Source: Candidatus Aenigmatarchaeota archaeon (GTDB lineage: Archaea > Aenigmatarchaeota > Aenigmatarchaeia > JACPZZ01). Taken from it: 43,887 nucleotides of DNA. The notes beneath the pieces were generated by a model. The model saw only the letters and a program-made list of their open reading frames with translations, searched no databases and had not been told where the DNA came from. Made by a program: the position numbers and the translations under genes. The stretch covers positions 1-43,887 of the forward strand of contig JACPZZ010000020.1 of assembly GCA_016195275.1 (NCBI GenBank). Direction: 5' to 3'. Shown piece after piece: positions 16,874 through 26,532 of the stretch; the first letter of the stretch is position 1; each line of letters starts with the position of its first letter.

Positions 16874-18352
16874 ATGCCCGAAATGATGATGAGTTCTCCG
16901 GAAGACCCAAAGTTAAGGACTTTGGAGGAAAAGCTTTCTGAAATGGAAGACTACCAGCTGCTTAACAAATTAGATATCATAGCCCTCAAAGAACAGCTGG
17001 AACACATTGAAAAGATGTCACAGGCGCTTACGCCGGAAACGCAGCAAAGGCTGGCATGGGTCGAGCAGGTAACGAAAAGCGACAAATTCCAGTCCATAGA
17101 AAAGCTTATTGAAGAAGTGCATAACATAGAATCGACCCTGAGCCAGGCAAAAACCGGTTTATCAACCGAGCAGATTGAAAGCCTCAAGAATGAAATTTCC
17201 GGCAAGATCTCACAGGACGTTTCCTTACTCAAACAGAAACTTGAAACCGCGCCTATGGGAAAAATCGCAGTTCCGGTGTCAACGTCGTTTGACCCGAGCG
17301 GTTTGGAGAATGAAATAAACGAGTTGAGGGCAAAGATCTCAAGGATGGAAAGTTCGGAGTCTTCCGGAAACTCAAACACGGACAAAAGACTCACGGAGCT
17401 TCAAAATAGAATGGACAATGCAGCACAAGGTTTGACGCAGGCGGACAGGGAAGCCATGCTGCAGGAGTTTGACGCAAGATTGCAGGCTGCTGCCAACAAA
17501 ATTTACGCCGAAATGAGATCTTCGTTACAATCATCTGGAAAAACTACGGATGACGAGTTAAAAATGGACAAGACCGCCATAGAAGACCTGCGAAAACTGG
17601 TTGAGGGTGCAAAAGCCGACATCGAGAGCGAGCTAAACACGAAATTCGCGGACCTGGAAACGCGCATAAAGCCCATGGAAAGCTACCCGGATTTCCGCAA
17701 TGAATTAAAAGCTGAAGTCGATAAGATCAGCGACTTCACCATGCGCGACCTGAACCAGAAAATGAATCTGCTGCAGGAAGCGATTTCAAAATCCGGCATG
17801 GATGAGACCAAACGTGAAATATACGAAGATTTCCACAAGTTCAAGATTTCGATAATCGACCAGATATCAAACAGCGCGGAAGACGTGGAGAACAAGGTTA
17901 TGCCGCAGATTAATTCATGGCGTTCCGAGGCGGACAAGGCGCTCCAGAAGAACAAAGACGCCTATGCGGAGTTAGTCAAGTTCAGGATATCAACAATGGA
18001 CGAGATGAACAAGAAGACAAAGGAGATAAAAGATTCTGTGATGCTTCAGGTTCCGGCGGAAATACATTCGATGAAAACGGATCTAGATGCGAAGATGCAA
18101 AAATTCGAGTCGCAGGTTTCTGAAATAAAAATATTAAAATCCGATGTCGAGGAGTTCCGCAAGAAACTGGAACGGTCCAACGTAGGAGAGCTTAACAAGA
18201 TCGCTTTGGAGGTTGACCGCGTCAAGGCAAGAAGCGAATGGTTGGAGGATGAATTATTGAAAAAGGACATCACAGCCATTAATGAAAGGATTGGCGAACT
18301 GGAAACCGAAATACAAAGGACAAAAGCCATGATGCCTGTTATTCTGGAATAA
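16874..18352 (+). CDS. Long coiled-coil protein of unknown function
   Basis: About 490 aa, rich in E/K/L/S heptad-like repeats, no TM segment evident. Confidence 0.75.
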   Translation: MPEMMMSSPEDPKLRTLEEKLSEMEDYQLLNKLDIIALKEQLEHIEKMSQALTPETQQRLAWVEQVTKSDKFQSIEKLIEEVHNIESTLSQAKTGLSTEQIESLKNEISGKISQDVSLLKQKLETAPMGKIAVPVSTSFDPSGLENEINELRAKISRMESSESSGNSNTDKRLTELQNRMDNAAQGLTQADREAMLQEFDARLQAAANKIYAEMRSSLQSSGKTTDDELKMDKTAIEDLRKLVEGAKADIESELNTKFADLETRIKPMESYPDFRNELKAEVDKISDFTMRDLNQKMNLLQEAISKSGMDETKREIYEDFHKFKISIIDQISNSAEDVENKVMPQINSWRSEADKALQKNKDAYAELVKFRISTMDEMNKKTKEIKDSVMLQVPAEIHSMKTDLDAKMQKFESQVSEIKILKSDVEEFRKKLERSNVGELNKIALEVDRVKARSEWLEDELLKKDITAINERIGELETEIQRTKAMMPVILE

Positions 18353-18365
18353 ATTAATTCTTCCT

Positions 18366-18773
18366 CTACACCGGTTTCAACAGTTCTGCTGTACTAAATA
18401 TCTTTATGCTTTCTTTTCCGCGATAATCCGGATCATTCGTCCAGATTCCGTCGCATTTCAAAGCCAGATAGCAGGCGACATAAGGCACATCCTTTACATC
18501 TTCTCTCATTAGTTTGCCTGCATTTTCCATGTGAGCCTTATATTCGTCGGCAGCAATTATTGTTATCTTTTCAAAAATCAGGGCCATTAGCAACTCAAAT
18601 TCTTCCCTATTCAACCCTGCCTTCTCGCATATTTCATTTTCATACTTGCGGATTTCGTCGATGACGAAATCAGGAGAAACAAACTCAAATTTGCCGTTGA
18701 TTATTATTTTTCTCGCTGCGCTGCCCTTTACCAAGGCGGCGATGACCATGTTGGCATCTATGACAATTTTCAT
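18366..18773 (-). CDS. PIN domain toxin (VapC-like)
   Basis: MKIVIDANMVIAALVKGSAARKIII; DVPYVACYLALKCDGIWTNDPDY acidic motifs; co-oriented with a VapB-like ORF. Confidence 0.88.
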   Translation of the reverse strand: MKIVIDANMVIAALVKGSAARKIIINGKFEFVSPDFVIDEIRKYENEICEKAGLNREEFELLMALIFEKITIIAADEYKAHMENAGKLMREDVKDVPYVACYLALKCDGIWTNDPDYRGKESIKIFSTAELLKPV

Positions 18774-18774
18774 A

Positions 18775-18996
18775 TCATAATCCGTGTCTTCTGGCCACTT
18801 CCTTCTTAATCTTCCTGCCTATCTCGGTAGCTTCTTTTTCAGTCAGTTTGCTTTTTGAGACCAGCTTATCCACCAACTCCAGCTTTTTGGCATGCTCCCA
18901 CATAGCTACCCTGGCCACCTCGCTCCATCTCACTTCTTTATGCCTTTCCATAATTTTTTTCAGGTCTTCCGGTACGGCCAATGTCATATTTGTCAT
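18775..18996 (-). CDS. VapB-like antitoxin (RHH-type)
   Basis: MTNMTLAVPEDLKKIMERHKEVRWSEVARVAMWEHAKKLE; one base from the PIN gene. Confidence 0.85.
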   Translation of the reverse strand: MTNMTLAVPEDLKKIMERHKEVRWSEVARVAMWEHAKKLELVDKLVSKSKLTEKEATEIGRKIKKEVARRHGL

Positions 18997-19093
18997 AAAA
19001 CCACCTAAGCATAATAAGTATAAACACTTATTTAAGGTTTTCTATTGAATAGTTTCTAGCGTAGAAACTGTTTTTTGAACATTTATAAATTTC

Positions 19094-19528
19094 ATGACAA
19101 ATATACCGGTTATGGAAAAACCTACTTTTGAAAACAAAATAGCTATTGTGTTGTCTGAAAACCTTGCGCCTTGGCAGGAGCTTAACATAACAGCATTCTT
19201 GTCAAGCGCAATAGCAAGTCACTTCCCGGAAACCATGGGAAAAGATTTTGTCGACGCTTCCAGGGTAAGCTATCCAGCCATGTTCAGACAGCCTGTAATG
19301 GTTTTTAAGTCCACGGCGGCGGAATTGAAAAATTTGTATGGAAAGGCCAAGGGAAGAAGTTTGAATATCGGAATTTATACAAAAAAATTATTTGAGACGC
19401 AAGGCGACCAGAACATTCAAGCTATAGCCGAGTTCAAAGAAGAGGGGCAGGATTATGTTGGTCTGGTCTTTTACGGTAAAAAGAGCCGTGTTGACAAAGT
19501 TTTGGAAGGCCAGAAATTACACATTTAA
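19094..19528 (+). CDS. DUF2000 family protein
   Basis: KIAIVLSENLAPWQELNITAFLSSAIAS ... YPAMFRQPVMVFKSTAAELKNLYGKA pattern of DUF2000. Confidence 0.75.
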   Translation: MTNIPVMEKPTFENKIAIVLSENLAPWQELNITAFLSSAIASHFPETMGKDFVDASRVSYPAMFRQPVMVFKSTAAELKNLYGKAKGRSLNIGIYTKKLFETQGDQNIQAIAEFKEEGQDYVGLVFYGKKSRVDKVLEGQKLHI

Positions 19529-20394
19529 TTTCCCATTATTTTAAGTATCCAGTAAATGGCATCCCCATAAACTACCGTGAATAAAAATGCGAACAGGAAC
19601 ACGGGCGTGAAACGGACGCCTTCCTTGATTTTAATGTAGCCGCCTTTTGCGCGAAGCTTCCTTATCAGGCCCTTGTCCGGCATCCTCAGCTGTCTCATGG
19701 TTACGGGTATGTCGCCGTAACGCAGCTTAGAAGCGGGTATTTTTTTGACAAATATTTTTTGGTCTATGATTTTTACATAACCCCATAGCAGGAGAAGAAA
19801 AACGGAATAGACAGTAAAACTTGCCGGTATGGAAAAAAGCGCTGCGCTTGGCTTGATACCGAAGCTTCCTGCCATCAGGTAAGCGGAGCCGAATGCAAAG
19901 GCGGATACACCAAGAATGGCCAACATGAGATTTTTTGAATTCCTGATCAAGTCCTTTTTCAATTCCCCTAAAATCCAGCGGTTTTTAATGCCTAAAGCAA
20001 GGGCGTAAACGACCATGTAAATGCCGCCAAACGCAAACACGTTTGAAATCAGCATCAGCGGAAGCGGCAAAAGGTAAACAGGACTGAACAAACCGGTTAC
20101 CAATGGGAACAGAAAACCCAGCGCGCCCAAAACAAAGGCGTCCCCGTCTGCCCAGCTGCCGACAAGATACAGTATGTAGCCGATGCCAAACAACAAGAGG
20201 CCGTTTATCATGGACGCGGTGAAGACTGAAAGGTTGTTAACTGCAAGACCTTGTGCAAGCTTTACCAGGACTGTTGCGATTATCATGCTGTAAGGGGCCC
20301 AGTCCGGAAACTCGGTTGTTTTAAGGTCTTTGTAGCCGACATAGGCGAAGCCGATAAAACCGGTTGCGATCAGCAATATGTCAAACATCAACAT
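19525..20394 (-). CDS. A24 family prepilin/preflagellin peptidase
   Basis: Aspartyl motifs YVGYKDLKTTEFPDWAPY and GSWADGDAFVLGALGFLFP; multiple TM segments. Confidence 0.88.
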   Translation of the reverse strand: MLMFDILLIATGFIGFAYVGYKDLKTTEFPDWAPYSMIIATVLVKLAQGLAVNNLSVFTASMINGLLLFGIGYILYLVGSWADGDAFVLGALGFLFPLVTGLFSPVYLLPLPLMLISNVFAFGGIYMVVYALALGIKNRWILGELKKDLIRNSKNLMLAILGVSAFAFGSAYLMAGSFGIKPSAALFSIPASFTVYSVFLLLLWGYVKIIDQKIFVKKIPASKLRYGDIPVTMRQLRMPDKGLIRKLRAKGGYIKIKEGVRFTPVFLFAFLFTVVYGDAIYWILKIMGN

Positions 20395-20420
20395 AAATTA
20401 CATTCACACGGCTAAAAAGT

Positions 20421-20612
20421 TTAGTGTGGATAAAACCGGATATATGAAAGGTGCGTCAGTAACCGCACTTTATTTCCGCTCTTTGTGAGTCTTGAAGAAT
20501 AATCGATCGTATACCCTGCATGTTCGTATGTTCCTATTCCCGGGTAGGAAGAACCGACTGGTCGTAGGGTTAATCTCTCCATGATTTCTGGTTTTGGTGT
20601 CATCTGCAACAC
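20421..20612 (-). pseudogene. Truncated paralog of the N-terminal domain of the protein at 27197..27970
   Basis: PEIMERLTLRPVGSSYPGIGTYEHAGYTIDYSSRLTKSG aligns with PEIMEKLVMQPVSSSYPTLGSSYSHKGHQIEYAPRLVRTG; the similarity then stops. Could be a genuine short protein. Confidence 0.55.
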
Positions 20613-20650
20613 TGATGTTTTATCGGGGCAAGATATATAAAATTTATCAT

Positions 20651-21679
20651 TCAGCCGAACGTGAACGTGTAAAGCATAAAATCGCCGGTTGCCCCTATTT
20701 CCACAAGATGCCTGTTTGATGCGTCGGAATTAACAATGTTGTAAAGCCTGAAGCCGCTGATTTTTACGGTTCCGTCGGCAACGTCGTCGCCGGCGTCCTT
20801 GGTTTTTCCGTCAACCAATATCTTCAATGTTGCGTTTCCACCAGCGACGATGTTAACGGATTTTGCGGTGTAGACCAGGGATATTTTGCCGCTTTGCGAA
20901 ACCAGTTGCGAATTATCGCGGTTATTTTTCCACAAGCCTTCAAGGTAGGCGATGTTGTTTTGTGTTATCTCCGCAGATTTGTAGTCAACTGTTTTTTCCG
21001 GCTGGAAGCCTTCGGCATTGCCGAGGTTCTGGCGCGCAAAGGCGTAGCCGAAATAAATCTCCGGGGTTTGAACAAAACCGGGCTGCACGCCGCTGACGTT
21101 TGTAGTTGCTAGTCGTAATGAACTATTGGCTTCTTTCAGGAGTTTTTGTATCATTTTTTCCATTTCGTCGTAACCGCCTTCTCCTATGTGGTCGTACCTG
21201 ATAAAACCGTTTGCGTCTACAAGGTATTTACGCGGCCAGTAGTTGTTTTTGTAATTCTTCCATGTGACGTAATTGTTGTCCATCGCGACAGGATATTTTA
21301 TCCCGTTTTTATCAACAAAGCTTTTTACGTTGTCGTAGTTTTTTTCAAATTCAAATTCGGGCGTGTGGACGCCGATGATAACCAGGCCTTTGCCTGCATA
21401 CGCCTCGTGCCAGGCTTTTATGTACGGCAAAGTTCGAATGCAGTTTATGCAGCTGTATGTCCAGAAATCGATTAAAACCACCTTACCCTGCAATTCAGAA
21501 ATTTTCAACGGCTCCGAATTTATCCAGTTTGCGATTCCTTCTATCTCAGGAGCTTTCTGCATTGACAACACACCGCCGATATTAACTTCCTTTACAAGCC
21601 CGGGGCCGTAAACGAATACCAGTGCGAGCAGCACAAGAATTATTGCCGATGGCAGCCAGCTGGTTGCGTTTTTTTTCAT
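20651..21679 (-). CDS. Membrane-anchored thioredoxin-like protein (DipZ C-terminal-like)
   Basis: N-terminal TM; VVLIDFWTYSCINCIRTLPYIKAWHEAYAGKGLVIIGVHTPEFEFEKNYDNVKSFV (CINC active site). Confidence 0.88.
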   Translation of the reverse strand: MKKNATSWLPSAIILVLLALVFVYGPGLVKEVNIGGVLSMQKAPEIEGIANWINSEPLKISELQGKVVLIDFWTYSCINCIRTLPYIKAWHEAYAGKGLVIIGVHTPEFEFEKNYDNVKSFVDKNGIKYPVAMDNNYVTWKNYKNNYWPRKYLVDANGFIRYDHIGEGGYDEMEKMIQKLLKEANSSLRLATTNVSGVQPGFVQTPEIYFGYAFARQNLGNAEGFQPEKTVDYKSAEITQNNIAYLEGLWKNNRDNSQLVSQSGKISLVYTAKSVNIVAGGNATLKILVDGKTKDAGDDVADGTVKISGFRLYNIVNSDASNRHLVEIGATGDFMLYTFTFG

Positions 21680-21683
21680 TGTC

Positions 21684-22400
21684 TCATCCTATTGGCGTGA
21701 GGATGCTGGCCGGCAATACCAGGTTCGCCACTGCTGCAAGCTGGCCTGTGAAGACCAGAATACCGATGATTACCAGGAAAATGCCTGATATCAGGGTGAA
21801 ATATTTCATGAACCTGCCCGACTTTGCAATAATGTCCATTGCCTGGGAAGTGAAAAGGCCTGTGAGCAGGAACGGCATGCCGATTCCCGCAGAATATGCC
21901 AGCAGCAGGTAAAAGCTGTTCACAGGCTCTGTTATAGCCAGTGTCAATACCGCGCCCAGTATCGCGCCTATGCAAGGGGTCCAGCCCGCGGCAAACGCAA
22001 CGCCGAAAAGGAAGGATGTCAGGTATCTGTAACGGGTTTTTATGCGTAATCTGTGTTCTCTGTCCAGAAAAGGTAATTTAAGGATGCCTATCAGGTAGAG
22101 GCCCAGAAGGATGACAAAAACGCCGCCCAGGCGGCTTAACAAAAGCCTCAATTCAAACGCTATGCCAGCGAATATGGTGTGTACGATAACGCCGAGAATG
22201 GAAAACACCAGCGAAAATCCCAGCACAAAAAGCGCTGCGTTTATGAAAACTTCGGGCCTGTGGTAGTTTCCGGATTTTATCCTGTCAAAACTTATTCCGG
22301 ATATGTACGCTATGAATGCGGGGACCAGTGGCAGGATGCACGGCGACAGGAAGGACAAAACACCTGCCACAAATGCTATGAATATGCTCAATTCGGCCAT
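21684..22400 (-). CDS. ccdA: CcdA-like cytochrome c biogenesis / thiol-disulfide transmembrane protein
   Basis: FVAGVLSFLSPCILPLVPAFIAYISG and FGVAFAAGWTPCIGAILGAVLTLA. Confidence 0.93.
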   Translation of the reverse strand: MAELSIFIAFVAGVLSFLSPCILPLVPAFIAYISGISFDRIKSGNYHRPEVFINAALFVLGFSLVFSILGVIVHTIFAGIAFELRLLLSRLGGVFVILLGLYLIGILKLPFLDREHRLRIKTRYRYLTSFLFGVAFAAGWTPCIGAILGAVLTLAITEPVNSFYLLLAYSAGIGMPFLLTGLFTSQAMDIIAKSGRFMKYFTLISGIFLVIIGILVFTGQLAAVANLVLPASILTPIG

Positions 22401-22475
22401 GTGAATATCTCAGCTTTCCGCATTATATATATTATTTCTTATGGGAACGCGAAATCTGGTATCAGGGATGCAAAG

Positions 22476-23756
22476 TTGGACCTTGACGATATCATCAGCG
22501 TTTTGATCTTCGTAACGTTTTTCACGCTTTCAATCGCGTATTTCTCCACGCTCAACAAGCCGGACCGCATAGAATTGGAGGCGCTTGCGGCTGATATAGC
22601 GGACAAACTTCTTACTCCGCAATACCTTATGTGGAACGCGACCAAAACCAATGTTTTCATCAATGCCAGCTCGGCGCAGAACCTGTATCCCATAGACCTT
22701 TACATGGCATTCCCGAACCAGACAAAATCCGATTCGGTGCGGGCAAGATATTACGACAGCGGCAAAGGCGTCGGCTTCGTTTATGCCAACGTTACCAAAA
22801 GCGAACTTGTCATGTTAGCTAATTTAAGCGCGGGAAAGAACATCATAGAAGTATTTTACAGCGACACCAATTCCACGGCTGTTACGCCCAATTCAGACCT
22901 TGTTTCAAACGGGCTGCAGTTCTCGAACACAGACCTTGACGCCGAGATTGCATCGACCGGCGATATAGTTTCTGTAAGTTATAGAAACGGCGACAATCCG
23001 TGGCTGAGGGACAGGACGTTTGTCGGGGTTGCGCGCTTTGAGGCGAGTTCTTACACTTTATCGCACGTGCCGCTGAGGCTGCAATACGATTTCACAAACG
23101 GCTCCGCGACAAAGACGTTCAAGATCTATGCGTTCAATCCTATCATACGCGTAAATATTTCGACGGCTGCGCACACATGGAATACAAGATTTGCGACAGC
23201 GATTAACCGGACTTTTACTACAAGCGATTTAAGCATGAACGGCACGGACACGCAGGTTTTCTCCGGCACAACGGATTTCGCGGACGTGTACACCTCGCCG
23301 GGCGCGACAACAACGGGCATAGCCTTTTCGGACAAGAATATGAGCGCGACAATATTTGACGGCGCATCTTACCGCGAATTTAATGTTTCAGGCCCTAACG
23401 CAGCGGTTTATGAGATGTATTACCATCACGGCTCGTATACGAACGGTAAGCCGTACAACGACCTGCGGATATCCCCGAGCACAACGCAGCTTGCCGCTGA
23501 ATTGGTTTCCGGAATAAAGTCATCCAAGATAACCGACCTGAACGCTACAACCTATGCTACGCTGAAACAAAACGTGGGCGCGTCAAAAGATTTCCATGTG
23601 CAGATTGAAAACTCCAGCGACGGGACATTGCTGCTGGATTACGGCAAAGACCCTTTCAATTTCACCGAGGTTGTCGTGCACAGAAAAGCTGTCAATTTGA
23701 TGACGGCGGACTACGATTTCCAGAAATTAATAGTGTGGGTGAAGACGTGGAGATAA
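22476..23756 (+). CDS. Secreted/membrane-anchored protein of a pilin-like cluster
   Basis: N-terminal hydrophobic segment LDLDDIISVLIFVTFFTLSIAYFSTL; Asn/Thr-rich extracellular-like body. ORF open from 22179, but the 5' part overlaps ccdA antisense; TTG at 22476 follows TATA-like ATTATATATATTA (22423-22435). Confidence 0.75.
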   Translation: MDLDDIISVLIFVTFFTLSIAYFSTLNKPDRIELEALAADIADKLLTPQYLMWNATKTNVFINASSAQNLYPIDLYMAFPNQTKSDSVRARYYDSGKGVGFVYANVTKSELVMLANLSAGKNIIEVFYSDTNSTAVTPNSDLVSNGLQFSNTDLDAEIASTGDIVSVSYRNGDNPWLRDRTFVGVARFEASSYTLSHVPLRLQYDFTNGSATKTFKIYAFNPIIRVNISTAAHTWNTRFATAINRTFTTSDLSMNGTDTQVFSGTTDFADVYTSPGATTTGIAFSDKNMSATIFDGASYREFNVSGPNAAVYEMYYHHGSYTNGKPYNDLRISPSTTQLAAELVSGIKSSKITDLNATTYATLKQNVGASKDFHVQIENSSDGTLLLDYGKDPFNFTEVVVHRKAVNLMTADYDFQKLIVWVKTWR

Positions 23757-24727
23757 AAGGAATAACACCGGTAATTGCATTGGTCATGCTTTTGCTGGTA
23801 ACAGTCGGGCTTGTTGCTATATCGTATGTTTGGTTCAATTCGGTTATTTCCGGATCTGTCAGCAAGGCTGTTTCGATCCCGGCTGGCGGCGCATATTGCT
23901 CCGGAGGTAAAATACAGGCTTATGTCCTTAACATCGGCGACACGGACATAAGCGCGCCGGATATTGCTGTTGCTGATGTTGACGGCGTTAGTGTTATTAA
24001 CAATGGTTTAGTCGGTTGGTGGAGATTTGACGAAGGCGCTGGTTTAACGGCGGCAGATTCTTCGGGATTTGGCAACACAGGAACGCTGACGAACATGGAT
24101 ACCAACGACTGGGTTCCGGGAAGGTCTGGGAATGCGCTGGATTTTGACGGGGTGAACGATATGGTCAGCATCCCCAATTTTGGAAGTACCGCGCCTAACA
24201 GAGAAATAACTCTTACAGCATGGGCTAACTTAAGGCCTTTCACAGTGGGTACACAAAGGGATTTCATAAGCCTTTTCGACGGCAACAACAGGATCAATGT
24301 TCATATGCCTTGGGATGGTAACGCCATTTGGCAATATGGAAACCCGATAGACGGGTGTAGCATTGATATAACCAGCATAATCACTGCTGGCACATGGCAT
24401 TTCTTTGCGTTTACGGCGAACAATAACACAGGAACATCAGCAATAAATATCGACGGAATTGAACGGTGTACTGGACCCGCCAACGCTTTTACTCAAGTTG
24501 CGAAGCCTTTGATGATTGGAGGCAGATCTTCTAACCCATTCAGCGGCATAATAGACGAAGTGAAAATCTACAACCGCGCATTGTTGCCGGCGGAAATAAA
24601 ATTCCTTTACGGAATCAAGACTGGAGATTCTGCGCTCGTTGTTGATTATCCGGCAACCGCAGGCAGGCATAATGTTAGAATAGGAACATCGTCAACTATT
24701 GTTGAAACAGGAGTTATATGTCAATGA
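23735..24727 (+). CDS. Type IV pilin-like N-terminus with LamG/concanavalin-like domain
   Basis: Class III signal peptide-like EIKGITPVIALVMLLLVTVGLVAISYVWF; LamG signature GLVGWWRFDEGAGLTAADSSGFGNTGTL ... IIDEVKIYNRALLPAEIKFLY. Confidence 0.88.
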   Translation: MGEDVEIKGITPVIALVMLLLVTVGLVAISYVWFNSVISGSVSKAVSIPAGGAYCSGGKIQAYVLNIGDTDISAPDIAVADVDGVSVINNGLVGWWRFDEGAGLTAADSSGFGNTGTLTNMDTNDWVPGRSGNALDFDGVNDMVSIPNFGSTAPNREITLTAWANLRPFTVGTQRDFISLFDGNNRINVHMPWDGNAIWQYGNPIDGCSIDITSIITAGTWHFFAFTANNNTGTSAINIDGIERCTGPANAFTQVAKPLMIGGRSSNPFSGIIDEVKIYNRALLPAEIKFLYGIKTGDSALVVDYPATAGRHNVRIGTSSTIVETGVICQ

Positions 24728-25107
24728 GAAAAGGCATGATGCACACCATTGAAGCGATATTCGCGATACTGATAATTATGTCATTCCTTCTGATATTGCG
24801 GACGAAATTACAGCCGGCCGAGGACACGGGCAGGGAGCAGGCCATCGCGTTGCAGGCATTGCAGGCGCTGGACCAGCAGGGGCTTTTGAGAAGCTATGCG
24901 ATAGACGAAAACCACCTTGGCATGAACACGCAGGCGCATGCGGTTGTTCCGACCGAGCTTAACCATACGACAAGGCTTTGTTATTCCGGCGACCGGTGTA
25001 TTGGCGATGCGCTTCCTGACAGGAACGTTTTCACCGCATCGTACATAATCGCGGGCAATAGCACATATTTCAAACCGGCGCAGGTCCTGCTGCACATATG
25101 GAGATGA
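24718..25107 (+). CDS. Pilin-like membrane protein
   Basis: N-terminal RKGMMHTIEAIFAILIIMSFLLILRTK; overlaps the upstream gene by 10 nt. Confidence 0.75.
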   Translation: MSMRKGMMHTIEAIFAILIIMSFLLILRTKLQPAEDTGREQAIALQALQALDQQGLLRSYAIDENHLGMNTQAHAVVPTELNHTTRLCYSGDRCIGDALPDRNVFTASYIIAGNSTYFKPAQVLLHIWR

Positions 25108-25111
25108 AAAA

Positions 25112-25678
25112 ATGAAAAAAGGGCAATTCTTTGTCATCGGCGCTCTCGTACTTATACTGTTCATGTTTTACGCGACGTACAATTCGAGGTTTGAAGTTGC
25201 AAAACCTGTTGATTACACAAAGGACCTCTTTTCCAATGTAAAATCCGAGGTTTTGCGGTCCGCTTCGTTAGCGTATTACCAGGGCCCTTATTCGTCGTCT
25301 GTTGAGAGCAATGTCACTTATTTCCTGGATTTCGTGCGCAACGCAACACAGAGCCAGCGGTCTGAGGTATTGGCAATAATATTCCTGCCCGTATTTTCAG
25401 ACTACAACGTGAGCGTTGTCAATTTCCTTACATCCCCGATTGACATCAACGTGACTGTGGGAGGAGTTGAGCGAAATACGACAAGCCTGACCGACAAAAG
25501 CTCGGTGCGTTTCGTGTTTAACACAGTATCCCATAACTCAACGGTTAATGTGACTTACGTCAGAAACGGGGTTAAAACCTCAAATGTATTCAACCTGACG
25601 GCGCGAAAGTTAAACACTTACGTTGACATCAAGCTGTTTTCATCAAAAGTCACCTGGACGGACAAGGTTGTAGGATAG
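25112..25678 (+). CDS. Pilin-like protein
   Basis: N-terminal MKKGQFFVIGALVLILFMFYATYNSRFEV; Asn/Thr/Ser-rich body. Confidence 0.75.
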   Translation: MKKGQFFVIGALVLILFMFYATYNSRFEVAKPVDYTKDLFSNVKSEVLRSASLAYYQGPYSSSVESNVTYFLDFVRNATQSQRSEVLAIIFLPVFSDYNVSVVNFLTSPIDINVTVGGVERNTTSLTDKSSVRFVFNTVSHNSTVNVTYVRNGVKTSNVFNLTARKLNTYVDIKLFSSKVTWTDKVVG

Positions 25679-25761
25679 CGGATTTATTTTAATTGGGATA
25701 AACCAAATAGTATAAGCCTTTCTTTTTTAAAAAAAGAAAAAGCTAAGGGAAAAGAGAAATT

Positions 25762-26487
25762 ATGGCAACAGGCAGGAAAGGTATAAGCCCGCTAATAGCA
25801 GGCGTAATTTACACAGGACTGGTTGTGACAACCGTAACTTTAGTCATAACTTTGGGGTTGCCGCAACTGGACAGGATAACAGAGTCAACGCTTTATTTGA
25901 ATGTAAGGGAAGGCATGAACAACCTGGACAAGGCTATAGAAAAGGTCGCTTCGGAAGGCCGCGGTTCTGTGCGCATTGTTCCCTTAGAGATACGGAACGG
26001 CGACTTTACGATAGACGATGTTAACGACCTTGTCAAGTACGAGATTGAAACTGTTTCCGAGATAGTCTCGCCCCGCACGGCTGTCCAGTTCGGAAACTTG
26101 GTAATAGGTTCCAACGCCGATGTCAACGCATCCGAAAACGCGACGCATTACACGCTCAAGAATTCCAGGCTGCAAGTAACGCTGCGCAAATTCGGCTCGC
26201 CGTCTTCCCAGACCAGCGTAAACACAACAGAACTGGTTCAAGAAATTAAGGTCCTATCCACAAACAAAACGCTTCCGATCACGCCAAACCGCACGGTGAT
26301 GCAATTTTTGGTCAATAACGACGCTTCCTCCTCATCGGGAACAGGGTTCACAACACTGCACGAAGCGGGAACGGTTCTATCGCAGGGCAATGTCAGCGTC
26401 TACGTCAACGCAGCTTCAGGGCCTTACACCATGGACATGATACTTGAGGCCGAAGCCGACTATATCACGGTGCTGGTAAAAAGTTAA
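25762..26487 (+). CDS. Archaeal type IV pilin-like/archaellin-like protein
   Basis: N-terminal GRKGISPLIAGVIYTGLVVTTVTLVITLGLPQ. Confidence 0.8.
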   Translation: MATGRKGISPLIAGVIYTGLVVTTVTLVITLGLPQLDRITESTLYLNVREGMNNLDKAIEKVASEGRGSVRIVPLEIRNGDFTIDDVNDLVKYEIETVSEIVSPRTAVQFGNLVIGSNADVNASENATHYTLKNSRLQVTLRKFGSPSSQTSVNTTELVQEIKVLSTNKTLPITPNRTVMQFLVNNDASSSSGTGFTTLHEAGTVLSQGNVSVYVNAASGPYTMDMILEAEADYITVLVKS

Positions 26488-26532
26488 ACGTTTATACGGG
26501 GACGCCGGCAAATAATTTATCAGGCTGATCCG

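Noticed and set aside
22179-22475. N-terminal about 99 codons of ORF 22179..23756
   Set aside because: Antisense to ccdA and preceding a TATA-like box; a TTG start at 22476 is more plausible.
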